Program-made: the position numbers and the translations under genes
In this document: one piece after another, positions 32,101 through 45,806 of the stretch
How positions within the stretch are numbered: the stretch's first letter is position 1
Layout of the letters: every line of letters starts with the position of its first letter
Assembly: GCA_963556495.2 (NCBI GenBank)
Contig: OY747722.1
Location: 19,890,001-19,954,000 of the forward strand
Length of the DNA: 64,000 bases
Direction of reading: 5' to 3'
Source of the DNA: Valencia hispanica
Lineage: Eukaryota; Chordata; Actinopteri; Cyprinodontiformes; Valenciidae
Notes under the pieces: generated by a model
Seen by the model: the letters and a program-made list of their open reading frames with translations, nothing else
The model's database searches: none
Told to the model about the DNA's origin: nothing

Positions 32101-34602
32101 TGTAATACTAAAGTGTGTTAGTACGATATGAATTACTATATATTATAAAGTTAGAGACAGGGAGAAAGATAATGTTGTATAATTGCTAAAACATCAGTTT
32201 GTTAAATTCAAATTACCATATAAATCTTTGTTCCCAATATGATATGTGAAAGTCAGTAAAAGCTGTGTTGTTTTGTGCAAGGAAAGTACACAAACAAAAA
32301 GTGGTAACATACCTTTGAAGGAGAGCAGAGCCAGGTTAGTGTATTGTCAGTTTTTAACCCCCTCAGGGCCTTAATAGGTCCTCGGGTGTTCCACATCACA
32401 GTAATCAGTGTAGCAGAACAAATATAAAAACTCCTAATCTAACCCCAAGGAGACCAGTAGGGTTTGTAACAAAAAACTTTGTTTTGTTACTTTTTTTAGG
32501 TCTGTGCTGTACGTCTGTTCTTCTCTCCTGAGGAAAGTGATGATCCTCACAGCCTCGCGAAAAGACACTTCCTTCAAACAGGTGATGGTTTTTCTTTTAT
32601 TTCTCCAGATAAGGATTAGAGTAATAGTTGTCGCAGAAATTCATCATTCATTTGGACCAAAGAGTTTCCATTTGTGTATTTTCGTGAGGCTTCAAGTTTA
32701 TCTTAAGTGCCTTAAGCCTGTTTCAAAAGACACTGTGGCGGCATATCGGGTAATGGTGCCGCCACAGTGTCTCCTTTGAATGTGCTGTGGCAGCATTGCG
32801 AGGCGAGAATATTGCACTATTCGTGCCGCCAAACTTGATAGTAATATTACCGCAACGTCGGACTTGACTGCTTATGAATAGCCAAAGGCTCTCTGATGCC
32901 TCCTCCGCTTTGCAGCAAAGTGGCGCATTTGTTTTTTTTTAAACAGGGTTTTAAAAAGTCTGAAACCATAATGTCATATTTTATTACAATACAACCACAA
33001 ACTTTTGTTTTCTATTGTGATTCTGTGTTATGGGCCACCAAAGTAGTAGTGCGTTATTCTAAACCGTAACGAAACTTATGTATGATTTTCATGTTTTTTT
33101 TTTTTCCTTTTTATATAAAGTGTTATGAATATTTTTCCAGGTCAATGTAACTTTGATTACAATTATGTTTTGCCAATATCTTGTTAGTTATTCTCCTTCA
33201 ATACACCCCAAAGATTTCTGTTGTCTCCTGGAAACCAGTAATTTGTGGAGCAATAATCTCTTTTCCTGTCAAAGACAGTCTTGTCACTAGATTTACAGCA
33301 TTGCTTAATTACATAAAATATATAGATTTTTGTTAGCCGAGTAAGTTAAACACCTATTTTTATATTAATTTTTTTGCTTCTCTGCAACAGAAAACGCTAA
33401 GGAATCTTTGGCGCTGATGCCATTGTCAAAGCCTAGGGAGAGGCTGATGCTGCGTGCCATGAATCGCTATGGTACCGGCCCGGATGGTTGTGTCCAAGCG
33501 TGGCTCAGCCTTCCCCACAGCATGAGGGTTTTCTATCCCCACGCCTACTGTAGCAGGTTAGTTTCAGGCAAAAATCACACGTCTATACACTTGTGGAAGA
33601 AAGATTTTTGTTAACTTTTCCTCTTTCTGAAGATATTCCATTACCTTACTGAAAAAAAGTTATAATTGGGATTTTTTTAAATGATTCTAACTGATTATAG
33701 GTTCAATATATCCAATGACTAAAAGCAAGGTACCATCTCCAAATTTGTGAATCCTTCCTGTAGTTTTCATCAGTGACCTGTTTGTGGTTATCAGGGTGTG
33801 GAACGATGCAGTGGCACACAGGCTCTCCACTATGGGTCTTGGTGTCAGACAAGGTGACCTGGTGTGGACACACACAGGACAAAACAGAGCAGAGGACCCT
33901 GGAGAGACTACTTCTCCCCAAGTAAGATCAGAAACAACAATTTAAAAGGACATATTCAATAATATTAGTACCAAAGTTATTCCATCCTTGACTACTAATT
34001 AGTTGTTTTTTTGTCAAAATCTACAAACCCACAGCGGTTTTCAATAAATCTAGGATTAAATTTGTTTCATTATGGAAACTTGATTAATCAAAAGGGCTCA
34101 CTGCTATATTTTTCTGACTCCTTTTGCCTCTACAGATCCATGTGGTAACATATGAGGAGGAGCAAGCAGGAGTTTACTCATTAGAACAAGTATGGACTTT
34201 CTGGAGCTACTTTTACTGCAGCTCACATGCAATAATCAAGTTTTTAATTCCATCATTAATATTTTGTCATCCTCTCAGGTGGTTTTACCAATGCCAGGAA
34301 ACTCTGTAAAATATCCAGAAAACGCCATGAGAACCTGGTACCAGGAGAGACTGGCAAGAGACGGGTTGGCCGAATGCCGCTTCAGAGTGAACAGCCTGAA
34401 ACTGAACCTTCCTGGCTGTTACCGCCCTCTTCTGGCCATCCCACACAACTTCAGCTACCAGCTGCACAGAGGAGCCTGCAGCCATGGTACAAAGAAGCAA
34501 GAGTCAGGCACGGAGTCTCTCTCACTCAACTTGAACTTTGACCTAGACTCCTCCTGTTACGCCACCATCTGCCTCCGAGAGATCATGAAGTGTGAAACTT
34601 GA
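29192..34602 (+). CDS. pus7l: Pseudouridine synthase PUS7-like (TruD family), ten exons
   Basis: Encodes a TruD-family enzyme that isomerises uridine to pseudouridine in RNA; vertebrate PUS7L is about 700 aa and the model here gives 682. Exons: 29192-29212, 29497-30292, 30623-30782, 30892-31111, 31552-31650, 32500-32581, 33391-33556, 33795-33921, 34136-34189, 34279-34602. All introns are GT-AG and phases match throughout. The catalytic Asp is residue 308 in YAGIKDKRAITYQ; other TruD landmarks are HHFLNRRFGKLVETKSF (exon 2), GNHFDLVIRN (exon 4), NYYGPQRFG (residues 405-413) and the C-terminal LNLPGCYRPLL block with the ending SCYATICLREIMK. Exon 1 gives only seven codons; the alternative start is the ATG at 29,503. 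I saw no stop or missing catalytic residue, so it is probably functional. Confidence 0.93.
32724..32778. repeat. inverted repeat in pus7l intron 6
   Basis: 16-bp perfect arms (32,728-32,743 and 32,757-32,772, AGACACTGTGGCGGCA and its complement) around a 13-base loop, with near-matching flanks caaa/tttg. GC-rich in an AT-rich intron. It may be a remnant of a small palindromic mobile element. Confidence 0.75.
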
Positions 34603-34658
34603 TAGCAAAAGTTGAAGCTGTCGTATTTCATTTCTACTGTTGTCGTCAGTGATGTTGT

Positions 34659-34664
34659 ATTAAA
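34659..34664 (+). terminator. pus7l: poly(A) signal of pus7l (ATTAAA)
   Basis: ATTAAA lies 57 bp after the stop codon. A second ATTAAA at 34,774-34,779 could serve as a distal site. Confidence 0.55.
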
Positions 34665-34679
34665 CATGAGCATGGTTAC

Positions 34680-35340
34680 AAATGTAATTTCATAGTTTAT
34701 TCTGAAAAGGCGAGGCTGACAAACAAGAAGTCGTTTAAATGTAAAAATATTAAAATGTGTCCTTTGTGCTGTTATTAAAGAGCCGACATTCATTCATGAT
34801 TTTTAACACTTTATACATTTATTGGTGAAATTACAAGTGTTTTCTAATGTTGAACCATGGAGTAACTTGTATAGTAAGTGTTTGATGAGCACAACAAAAT
34901 ATATTATAGCAGGTATGATCTGTGTAAAACAACATATGGTAAACTCTCTAGTAAATACTGCACATCTATGTTTTTGTTTTTATTCCAAATATGTTAAAAT
35001 GAAACATTTATGAAATAAATTGCATAAACGACATATACAGTTTGATTAAACAACATAACTTTGTACCTTCAATTTTCTACCAAATATTGATATGGTCAGA
35101 AAACCAAATGTAGATTTGATTTATCTTAACTTATGCCTCCATTCTCTACATGGCAACAATTTGCATAGAACCAGTTCTGTTTTGATTGAAAACTAGCATT
35201 TTTTAACAGTATAGAGGAGAATTGGTGTAAATAGAATTTTACATTCTGTCCAGTTCCTGCAATAAATGCAGTGGCTGTGATAAACTTCACTCAGACCTCT
35301 ACACAGTAACTCAAATATGGTAACACACCACAAATCTGGG
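34680..35340. other. intergenic, nothing identified
   Basis: AT-rich DNA downstream of pus7l; no gene or clear repeat. Confidence 0.35.
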
Positions 35341-35344
35341 TGTT

Positions 35345-35475
35345 GTGTACCATTGTATTCAGCCTCCTTTACTCTGATACCTCTAAAAAAATCCAGTGCC
35401 ATTCATTGACCTTAGCAGTCACCTATGATTAGTAGATAGAGTTCACCTGTGTGTAATTTAATCAGTTTTTTTTAA
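35345..35475 (+). mobile_element. Tc1-like 5' region relic
   Basis: The blocks ttcagcctcctttactctga, aaatccagtgcca and agttcacctgtgtgtaattt correspond to the 5' UTR of fish Tc1-like elements in + orientation. It may belong with the coding relic at 36,140-36,560, separated by about 660 bp of other DNA. Confidence 0.55.
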
Positions 35476-36139
35476 GAAACCCTTTTTCTATGTATTGTGT
35501 TGCCAACTAATGTCCTATAGATGGCAGCAAACGACATATTTTCAAGCAAATGAGTTTCGTATTGGTTTTGACTTAAACTATTCATATAGGCCGAACATAA
35601 CTGATGCACCCATCAGTTTACTCCAGGATTTGCTAATAACACCCTTATGACATAAAAGCTTCTTTATCACATTATTAAAATTGATAGACAACTATATAAA
35701 AAGGGATTACACTGGTTTAATCACCATTCAGGGGGAAAGTGTTAATGCTTTTCTAATTAAAATGTTTTATAGCAGCAGCTATAATAAGTCAAACTGGAAA
35801 AAACCCAGAAGCTTTTATGATTTTAGAGAGTGTACAATATGAAAAGTGAGGTAGTGACTTTTTCAGGCAGGTTGGTCCTGACATGCAGCCTGTCATCATG
35901 ATAAAGCGCTGCTTGATGAAGTACCTGCCTTTAAGCTAAACTATCTGCCAGAGAGACGCATTAAGAATAAGTAGTTCCTTCACCTGGTAACTTTTGATTG
36001 AAAATAACTAAAAAAGGGAATTTTGAAATAACCTTTGTAGTTGAACAAATGGCTCTAGTGGCTTATAAGTGCATCATAGCCCTTCCAACTGTTTCACCCA
36101 GATTTGCAGCATAAAAATTCTAAAAATACAGCCATAGCT

Positions 36140-36560
36140 ACTATGGGACACAGCAAACACGTGGAAGGCGAGACAGATGAGAAGTGCGTTTGGCAGATGC
36201 ACATTAACAAACCTTAAAACACAGTGGAACACTGTTGGGGGAATGTAGTGCTGTGGGGAGGCTTTTCTTCAGCAAAAACAGAATTCGTCAGAGTGGATGG
36301 GAAGTAAATTGGAGCTAAAAACATGGTAAACCTGGAAAAAAGTCTGTTAGAGGCTGCAATAGTCTCGAGACTTGGGTGGAGGTTCCTTTTCAAGCATGAT
36401 ATAACATTTTAACTTCCAGTCAGAGATACAATAGAACAGCTTGGCCCAGGCACAGTCGGGGCCAAAATCCATTTGACACTGTTATAAAACTACTATTTGC
36501 AGACGCTATCAATCCCCATTTACCCCAGCTTAAGCTATTTTGCACATTTGGACAGCAAGT
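36140..36560 (+). pseudogene. Tc1-like transposase relic
   Basis: Degenerate matches in order: gggacacagcaaacacgtgg (segment before the first catalytic Asp), then a frame reading VVLWGGFSSAKTEFVRVDGK (compare [21 protein letters not shown] in the copy at 25.8 kb), LEKSLLEAA, SRLGWRFLFKHD with the second Asp, and sequence resembling the C-terminal third. Many frame breaks. Confidence 0.65.
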
Positions 36561-39500
36561 TTCTAAAAATTCCAGTTCCTTACATAAAATGCTAATGCCA
36601 TCTTGAGTACAATTAGTCTGATTTTACATTGCAGACATAAATTGACGGGTGATATATTTGTCAGCTTGAATCCTTTCACAAAGACAGAAGCAGGGAGTGA
36701 ATCTTTTTTCAGCCTCGGGCGTAGATTCTTGGTCCAGCCGGCTGTGGAAAAATGTTGACCCAATTCAGCAGCCAAGATGACAAAAGTATTATGCATCTCG
36801 CTTGTCAGAGAGAAGAGCGAAAGCACCAAAATGAGAAGGAGGTCAGGAGTTGTGAAAGAAGTTTAGCATCAGTGCACTGTGTTGGATTTCTGCTTGCAGA
36901 AATAGTCTTAAGAAAAGATATAAGAAGGCATTTAAAGATAAACATCATAGCTTTTTTTAACCACAGGAACCTGGTTTAGATAGATGCAAAGTTTCAGAGT
37001 CCTTTAAATGCAGAGCCACCCAAAGACTATGGGGCCCTGAGAAGAATTTGATTTAGGGGCCTACTTCCACTTAAGTCCATAGCTCAATTGCCCTCTAAGA
37101 ACCAACACTTTCATAGTTTACAAGTAAGCCAATTAATCAAATTACCTGTATAAATGTGTTTTGATTGGCTGTCAGATCAATCTGTTTATTTTTAATAAAA
37201 AAAGAACAATTTGAAGGGAATAAAATAAATGATTAAACTAGTGGGGTTATGCAAGGACTGTCAATCTTATTACACTATTTTTCAGTATCAGAGCCAAGAT
37301 GGAGTCTAGGAGATGGGGTCGGGGGAAGATCACAGTTGTTGCTAGGTTGAATAAAAGAACAGCAGACAGGATGTAACCAAAGATATGAATAATGCCACTT
37401 GAGCTGGGAACTGGTTGACTAAGAAGTTTCACTCCCCAAAATGGAGTGAGTTGAGAATAAAATTTTTTTCCAGAAAACAAATGAAAGTTCACTAAATCAA
37501 ACAGCAAAAAGTTTCTTTAAACAGAAGGGCCAACTAACAAAAAGTTTGCCATCCTCCTCCAAAGGACATGAACAACCACACTCCATTAGAAAGGAGTAAA
37601 CACCACATAAGAGACATGCGTTTGGTCAGCTCAAGGTTCTACCACACCATGTAGCCTGGCCTGAGTCTCAGCTACATCTTACAATCTCTGCAGCTGTCCC
37701 ACACCTTAAATACTCTGCCTCACCAGTTGATTAGTTGAATAAGGAACAGCTGCACTCACCTGCACAGCAGAGAGAGTGAGAAAAAACCCCACATGCATAG
37801 TGTTGCATGCAACACCATATATCATCAAACATGCATTTATTTAATAACTAAGCATGAGAAACTCTCAAAGAAAACTGAAGGAGAGTGACAAAAACAACTT
37901 ATGTTTTATTGCAATTGTTGTTTGAGTGTTACTGAAAGGTTCAAATGATGATCAATCGCAAAAACATTCTGTTGACCTTTGTCTTGTCTGAGCCATTCCA
38001 GCTGATCATCAGCCTGTACTTGCAGTTCTAACCTAAGCAGACACTTATTGTCATGTTTAACCCTTGTGTTTTGAGATTGCCAGAGCTTTCTAAAGGTAAA
38101 GAGCAAATTAGTCTTTGTTGTTGCTTTGATTTCCTGTCTCCCGTGTCAGCACAGGAGCCGCAGCTCGGTACAGTCCAGATGTGACAGACTGTGTAAACAG
38201 GGTGGCTGTGCATGCCTAGTGTATTCAAATAAGATCCTAGCAGCTCTGCGGTTTCATTTCTGCACTGTAATAGTTTATTTTTCACCTGTCAGTTGGAGAA
38301 AAAGTTAAGGGGTTTTGGATGACAAGGGTTTCATAAGAACTTCTAAACCCACATTTCATGCATCTGTTCGAGTCATTTACTTAAATGACAAACTGAGTTA
38401 AAAAATTGGCATACATATAATCTTGGATCGGAATTTTGGCCCCTTGATTGCAAGGAAAAGACCAAATCTGAGCAGAGTTATTATTAAAACCAGACCTTAG
38501 ACATTTTTTAAAATTATTTTATAACATCCAGGCACAAATAGCTGATTCCAAACACATCTTGCCAACTTGTCAACTTTGTTTTTTCAGTTTGTAAAGTATT
38601 AGGGAAAATGAACCTTTAAATGCAATTTTTCTTATTTTCTGAAATTTAAAACCAGTCATGGTCATTCTCGTACACATGAACTATAATGCCGCTTTCACAG
38701 TGATGTTTATTTTTGTATCTATGTTGGTGTATTTCCTGACTTGTGTTTAAATGGGAAAAAGGTAAATTTTGTTAAGCAACAAAATTTACATCTATTATCT
38801 TTGTTTTGTGTGCATATTGTAATGTAGGATGTAGAATTTACAATGTGCTATGGGGCATGGACTAAGTAATTGTTTCTGTGGTGTTGCGCTGCTGTTTTCT
38901 TTCCACATACTCAGCGATTGTCTGACCATTTAGGCCTAAAAGTTCTATGCTCTATATACAGTCTATGAGAGCCCTCACTCAGATTGAATCAGAAAATGGC
39001 CAACTTCCATGCTATGTTAGCTACTCCAAGCCTTTAGCATACTGAAGTACGTGAATTGTGATCGGTGTAGAAAGAGTGTCCGCATGACATTAGCCCCTTG
39101 TAGACTATTGTTGTGTATTTTTACATCAAACTGCTTCCAGTATTAATGCGACCAAGGTGGAGTATGTTTCCCACTAATGTTGGTTGATGCATGTTCTACA
39201 TATACCTTGGATCACATTGGATGTCTTTTGTCAAAGCTTTGCCAAATTTTTCCAAACTTATCTATTTTGCATACCTAATGTATAAATTAATGTCTGTTGT
39301 ATGCCCCATTTTCAAAATAATCTATTTAATTTAGTATCTAATGATGACACATACATGCATTATTTCTGTTTCTACATAATTGTTAAAAAATATTTAGGAA
39401 GTAAGGGTGACACTTTTTTAACCACTGCTACAAGATTTGCACAAATTCTATGCTATATGCATGGTGCATGATTGCATCAAAGTACTAGAAAAACTGTTAA

Positions 39501-42500
39501 AATAATCAGTAAGTAGCAGTAAATCCCTTCCAATATCAGCACACCCAGCATTCAGCATGTTGAGGTAAGTAGATAATGTGACATTTGCACAAATACAAAA
39601 ATGTCATACCATATAATGTCTTTTATGGCAGTGGTGCATATGAATATAATTTCATTGCTTATCTTGGGGATTTTATTTTAAATTCATGATTTTTTTTTAT
39701 TTGTGGCATCCTGCCTGGTGATTGACTGTATTAGGTACAGTATCATGAGGAGAATTACCTTCCTATTAACCGAAAGCCACATATTTTCTATGCCATAGAA
39801 AATTAAGGCAGATAGGTCATTGTGTGACAGGGGTATAAGCTAGACATGAGTTGTGACATTTTCACTTTGGGACTGTGACAAACCACTGGACCTCTGTGCT
39901 GGCCCAGAGGCTACTTGTTTATCCCTTTAATCTACTCCAGTCAGTGTCCCACATGTGAAATGGGCTGCATGTGCAAAATACACTGACCTAATAACTGCAG
40001 CACTGCTATTGACAGGTGGAAAGATGAAAAAAAAAAAAACAGAATGAAAAATGATCGATTAAAAGTTGAATTAATGCTGCAGTGCTTTGGCAACATCACT
40101 GGTTACTGTACACAGAAAAATTGAGTATAGTGTGCAACTGAAGCAAACAAGCTCTTAGATATAAATCACATGGCACATAGTTAAATTTGTAACTGGAACT
40201 TTATTCAAACAAGAGCCATTTTAGATTGGGAATTCATCCAGGGCAAAAATGAATATTGTAACCATTAGCCACATTCCTTTTCTGGCTATGGATCCAATCC
40301 TGGCCTGGATCCCAGATCATAACCAATAAGTTGGGTTTTTTTTGTGTGTGTTTTTTATTTATTTATAAAGTATAGCAAAAACATAAAAACATCTGGTTGT
40401 TACAATTTACAAAGTGATTTTTTTTGCATGTGGAATGTATGTGGCCAGTCACTTTATACAGTCAGTGAAAAATGTCAATTTCCTGCCCTGTTTGTGACCC
40501 GCAAAATTACCCAACTGTAGCACCCGCTCTCGGACAACACCAACAGGATTGTGGTTAACTGCTTCTGCATGGGCTATTAGAGACATATTTGTTTTAGCTG
40601 GGAATTTTTCTCACACAGTTAAAACTTATAGAGAAAAAAACCTGTTAAACCTCTGCTTAGAGAAAGTCAGGAGCCTGTGTCACAGTAAAACAATCTGTTG
40701 ACAGGCTGCAAAAGAGCTGAAGGGTTCATTATTTCCAATGCCGTCTCTCCCCTGGTCGAGAGAAAAAGGAACATAACCAGCTTTTTCTCCAAATGCAAGA
40801 AAGAAACACTGTTGCGATGATACAATGCCTGCTCTGAAAGCACAAATAACATGAGCTTGTTTTTTTTAGTTTTATCAGTTTAATTTAAATCAGTCTAGTG
40901 CCAGTTACTTGCTCAAATGCACGTGATCATAATTCCAAAGTAGTCAACAAAATGTATCACTGACCAATGGATGAAAAATTGTCAGATTGCTCTCTTTAAC
41001 AAAAAGATTTTAGTTACTTTACAATGTTAGCTAAGTAAGAAAGAAACAAACATTGAAGACCGAGTGTGTCCTTACCAAGATTTCAAATTCAGGTGTCATA
41101 AAACAGTAAATTGAAGGACCTGACATGCATGGAGGAGGTTGGCATGCAAAAGATAGTGGTTTACTTCAAAACACAAACAAACAAAAACAATAATCAAAAA
41201 CTAGAGTCCATGGGTGACTACAAAATTACAACATGCAAGAACTACAGGAAAACATGATGATAGCATAACATTTGGGCATTGAAAAGGGCTACTATTGTAG
41301 GAGATGAACGGGAGCAAGAATACAGCAGATTTAAACAAAAACGGCCTCATCCCTTAGTGTATGTACAAAGTCAACTATAATTGAGTTCCCCACACAGGTA
41401 CTTAAACCTTTTGTAGCCTTTTGATGCAATACATCATCTTTGAAAGTGCGTGTAATGTAACCCAGTTTATCCATTGAATCAATACCATTGACTTTAAATT
41501 GCAGTGCCCCAGCTGAGTATGCAATCGAGCTCACTTTTGTCATTTGTTCTGAGTTCATTGTGAGAAAATACCTTTCCCTTCCCTAAAACACTGTTAGAGT
41601 TAAAAGCTTCTAATTCAAATGGCACTTGCTCTGTAAAGAAATCTAATTGTCCAGCAAGTAGAAAATACAACACACATATTTTTCAGAATCCTAGTATGGC
41701 TTGAATATCATAAAAGTCAATCAAAATATGAGACTACCAGAATGATCAAGGTGGCTAGAGAATATACATTTGGGTAATCACGCTTTTTTTACCAAAAGAT
41801 GGCACAAGTTCTACACACAATCTTGTGTTTAAAACATATTCTTATTCTGTCTTGCTCTGTAGCTTAAGAAAGCTTTTCCATTTGAGTTCATGGTTTCCAT
41901 CCCTGATCTTTGCATTTTTTTTTCTAAATAGGAGTAATATTTGCGGTAAAATCCACAAATAACATTGTTGCCAAGTTTAACTCTCACAAAAGGTCTTTGA
42001 ATGGGTCTGTGAAAAGATGTTTTCCACAATGTCCTCACATTTACTACAAAGAACTTGCAATGGTTCTCCTAAAAGGTGAGACATTCATGCTCTGAGAGGT
42101 AAAATTGCTGGGGTTTAGCATTTTGTGTCCTGTCATTGTCATCTCTTTTAATCAATCAGCATTTCAGTGGTGAAGCTGGTTTGCAGCCAGGCTGGCGTCC
42201 TGTAATTACCTGGCTGACTAAATCCCAGCTGTCTGTTTGTGCATTTGCAGAATACAATTGTACAAAATGAGAAAAATAGACGCAGGATGCCTTTCCATAG
42301 CTGGGAAGTTGTATACTGTCTTTAGTTTTTCAAGAACAAGGTGTTCCCACTGATGTTACAGTGCAGTTTTAAAATTCAAAGCCTTTCTATCCTAATTATC
42401 CAGCTTTCTTTTTCTTCTCTGACGTTTTATTTTCGTTAAAAGCCCTGTACGCTATTCACCTCCTTTTTTCTAGTTTTTGAAAGGAGTGACAAATCACGAC

Positions 42501-44470
42501 ATTAACAGAATGGAGACTTTTATTCAGTTATTTACATTTGTATTCATTTGATTGTTGTTCTTGGAACAAATGAGCATTTAGGATGCTAGTATAACGGCCA
42601 ATAAAGTTGTCTGTCCACACCAACTGATACTCATTGAAAACAATTAAGCACGTAAATAATAGTTGATTTGATGTAACTTAAAGAATTGAACAGCTATTAG
42701 TTCTGAACCATTCCTTTAAACACATGTTTATGATAGTTAGACAGACAGAAGATTGAGCAAGCATGAAGGTGAAACAAAAGGTTGACTAATGGATTTCTTG
42801 GATTGTCAGTGTAAGAATGTAACGCACTTGTCATCACCTACTTTAGTTCATGCGTACTGTATTTTAATTTCATGCAATCTGGTCTATGATCCTGAAAAAA
42901 ACCCTACACAAGACACAGCATGTGAAATCCACTTCTTCTCTAACTCATTTAAAAGAAGCATGACTCGGTTGAGCTGTACACTGACATGACACTAACTGCC
43001 AGCAAATTAAGCACAGATCACCAAAAAAACAAAAAGGTTTGGGAAGCAGAACCAGTTTAAATGTCTAATCTCATTTAGAGTTGGGGGGAATTTTCCAAGA
43101 ATCAAGCCTTTGTTTCTGAGCAGCTGGAAAAACCTGATGTGCATTTGTGTGTGTACGGTTGTCTGAAAAATAAATTTCTTTTGCAAAGGAAATGGATTTG
43201 GTCCAGTTAGCGGGAGACAACAGAAGTAAGCTAAATCATTCATCATTTCAGATCAACAAATACATTAATCTGGTGGCATTCTGTAATGCAGAAGCAACAA
43301 ACGGGGTCGTATTTAATAGGTTCAGGGCAAAAGCAGTATATGCCACACAGAGGGAAACAATTAATTATGCTTGTTATAGATGCTTGGAGTGATAAAAAAT
43401 AACCACTTTGTAATCCATAATAAAAAAAACTAAAGTTGACTGATTTCACACCTCAAGCATTTTCTCCATATTGTTGAAATCTTATCATACCCTTGTTTTG
43501 ATCTTCATTTGAGTAAATACAAACAATAAGTGGACCGTGGTGGCCTGCTTTTCATTCTACATTCTTTCTGATTACTTAGGAGTGTTCCACATTCAGAGAG
43601 GGAACTAATAACATTTGCTGCAGTCATTCTATCTCAAATGTATCTATATCAACAACATTCAGCTTGTCAAAATAAGTCTCATCTGTGGGGCCGCTAAAGT
43701 TGCAGTCTGCAGTCTGAACGTTTGCGTCAAACAAGGGTTAAATTGGGTGAAACGCACTCCATAAAAAGATAAACGTTCCCACTTCAGGCCAAAGAAAAGT
43801 TCATGACTGCAAGCTGCAAAATGCTTCTCAAACTGATTTTAATATAACAAGCAGAAAACAGAGGGATGACTCACAGCCAGATTTTGCTCATGTACTATAG
43901 GGAGCATTAAAATATCCAAGGCTTCCAAAGGTAATATAAGCTCAGAACACTGAAGAGTCAAAATGTGTATTTTATAAAAGACAGATGAGTGAAAGAAGGG
44001 ATCTTATTAGTTAATCATAAACACATCACAAAAATTATTTATTTGTCATTTTAAATTATACTAAAAAATATAGTGAAACAAAATTAGGTTTCTTTTGTTT
44101 AGAAGATTTTGATGAAGAAGCATCTTTCTTTGAAAGGAGATTAAAAAGCACTTGGGATCGCCCCTCTTATGTGCCCAGGAAAGTGCTGAGCCAGAAGGCA
44201 AACTCTTGATTTACTCATCCGTCTATGTGCTGACCCCCACCTATTGTTTTGAGCTCTAGATTGTGATCAAAAGAGCAAGACCACATACAGTAAATACTCT
44301 AAGCAAACTTCCTCTGAAGGGGGTAGCCAAGCTCAACATTCTGCCTTGTTTACACAACAATGTTTCCCCCAAAAATTTTTTATTGTGTATCTAAAAGAAA
44401 ATTGCATTTACACAACAGTGGAGTAAAAATGCTATGTTCGAATAAAAAGGTAAATAGGTAAATAAATAAA
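36561..44470. other. long intergenic stretch without supported genes
   Basis: About 7.9 kb of AT-rich sequence. Frames of 60-90 codons occur (for example 41,331-41,558 and 41,829-42,038, both minus), but none shows a known domain or splice-linked partners. A tatatacagtctatg motif at 38,953-38,967 resembles the end of the element at 47.2 kb and may be another relic. Confidence 0.4.
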
Positions 44471-44474
44471 AAAA

Positions 44475-45806
44475 AAAAAGTCAACGTTCAAATAATTATG
44501 TTCAGTTATGCACTCAATACTTGGTCGGGAATCCTTTTGAAGAAATGACTGCTTCAATGCGGCGTGGCATGGAGGCAATCAGCCTGTGGCACTGCTGAGG
44601 TGTTATGGAGGCCCAGGATGCTTCGATAGCAGCCTTAAGCTCATCCAGAGTGTTGGGTCTTGCGTCTCTTAACTTCCTTTTCACAATATCCCACAGATTC
44701 TCTATGGGGTTCAGGTCAGGAGAGTTGGCAGGCCAATTGAGCACAGTAATACCATGGTCAGTAAACCCTTTACCAGTGGTGTTGGCACTGAGTAGGTGCC
44801 AGGTCGTGCTGAAAAATGAAATCTTCATCTCCATAAAGCTTTTCAGCAGATGGAAGCATGAAGTGCTCCAAAATCTCCTGATAGCTAGCTGCATTGACCC
44901 TACCCTTGATAAAACACAGTGGACCAACACCAGCAGCTGACATGGCACCCCAGACCATCACTGACTGTGGGGACTTGACACTGGACTTCAGGCATTTTGG
45001 CATTTCCTTCTCCCCAGTCTTCCTCCAGACTCTGGCACCTTGATTTCCGAATGACATGCAAGTACTTTGGACCACTGAGCAACAGTCCAGTGCTGCTTCT
45101 CTGTAGCCCAGGTCAGGCGCTTCTGCCGCTGTTTCTGGTTCAAAAGTGGCTTGTAGCCCATTTCCTGCACACGCCTGTGCACCGTGGCTCTGGATGTTTC
45201 TACTCCAGACTCAGTCCACTGCTTCCGCAGGTCCCCCAAGGTCTGGAATCGGTCCTTCTCCACAATCTTCCTCAGGGTCCGGTCACCTCTTCTCGTTGTG
45301 CAGCTTTTTCTGCCACACTTTTTCCTTCCCACAGACTTCCCACTGAGGTGCCTTGATACAGCACTCTGGGAACAGCCTATTCGTTCAGAAATTTCTTTCT
45401 GTGTCTTACCCTCTTGCTTGAGGGTGTCAATGATGGCCTTCTGGGCAGCAGTCAGGTCGGCAGTCTTACCCATGATTGCGGTTTTGAGTAATTAACCAGG
45501 CTGGGAGTTTTTAAAAGCCTCAGGAATCTTTTGCAGGTGTTTAGAGTTAATTAGTTGATTCAGATGATTAGGTTAATTGCTCGTTTAGAGAACCTTTTCA
45601 TTATATGCTAATTTTTTGAGATAGGAATTTTGGGTTTTCATGAGCTGTATGCCAAAATCATCAGTTTTAAAACAATAAAAGACCTGAAATATTTCAGTTG
45701 GTGTCCAATGAATCTAAAATATATGAAAGTTAAATTTTTATCATTACATTATGGAAAAGAATGAACTTTATCACAATATGGTAATTTTTTGAGAAAGACA
45801 TGTATT
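44475..45806 (-). mobile_element. Tc1-like transposon, second family, lacking its 3' terminal repeat
   Basis: Minus-strand order: 5' terminal repeat (from about 45,806, with the gatgaaat-free tttttgagaaagacatgta end and a cattacattatggaaaagaa block), 5' UTR, transposase from 45,473 to 44,514, and a short 3' flank. The transposase differs clearly from the Tc1 copies near 21-26 kb, so this is a separate family. No matching inverted repeat is seen on the left side. Confidence 0.8.
44514..45473 (-). pseudogene. Tc1-like transposase with frameshifts and loss of the first catalytic Asp
   Basis: Begins at ATG 45,473 (MGKTADLTAAQKAIIDTLK). Helix-turn-helix regions lie at about residues 24-45 (KEISERIGCSQSAVSRHLSG) and 80-112 (LGDLRKQW, SRATVHRRVQEMG). 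After HWTVAQWSKV the frame breaks: a deletion of about 20 bp near 45,068 removes the SDES-type motif with the first catalytic Asp. The next frame gives FGNQGARVWRKTGE and FIFQHDLAP (second Asp kept, Gln changed to His), then a second frameshift near 44,775 leads to the last frame with SPDLNPIENLW (Glu kept) and the terminal SMPRRIEAVISSKG. Inactive, but each lesion is small. Confidence 0.85.

Noticed and set aside
41331..42038. Two minus-strand frames of 75 and 69 codons that look protein-like
   Set aside because: No recognised domain and no conservation evidence; kept as unproven rather than annotated.
45146..45495. Plus-strand frames of 66-119 codons
   Set aside because: Antisense shadows of the Tc1-like transposase on the minus strand.
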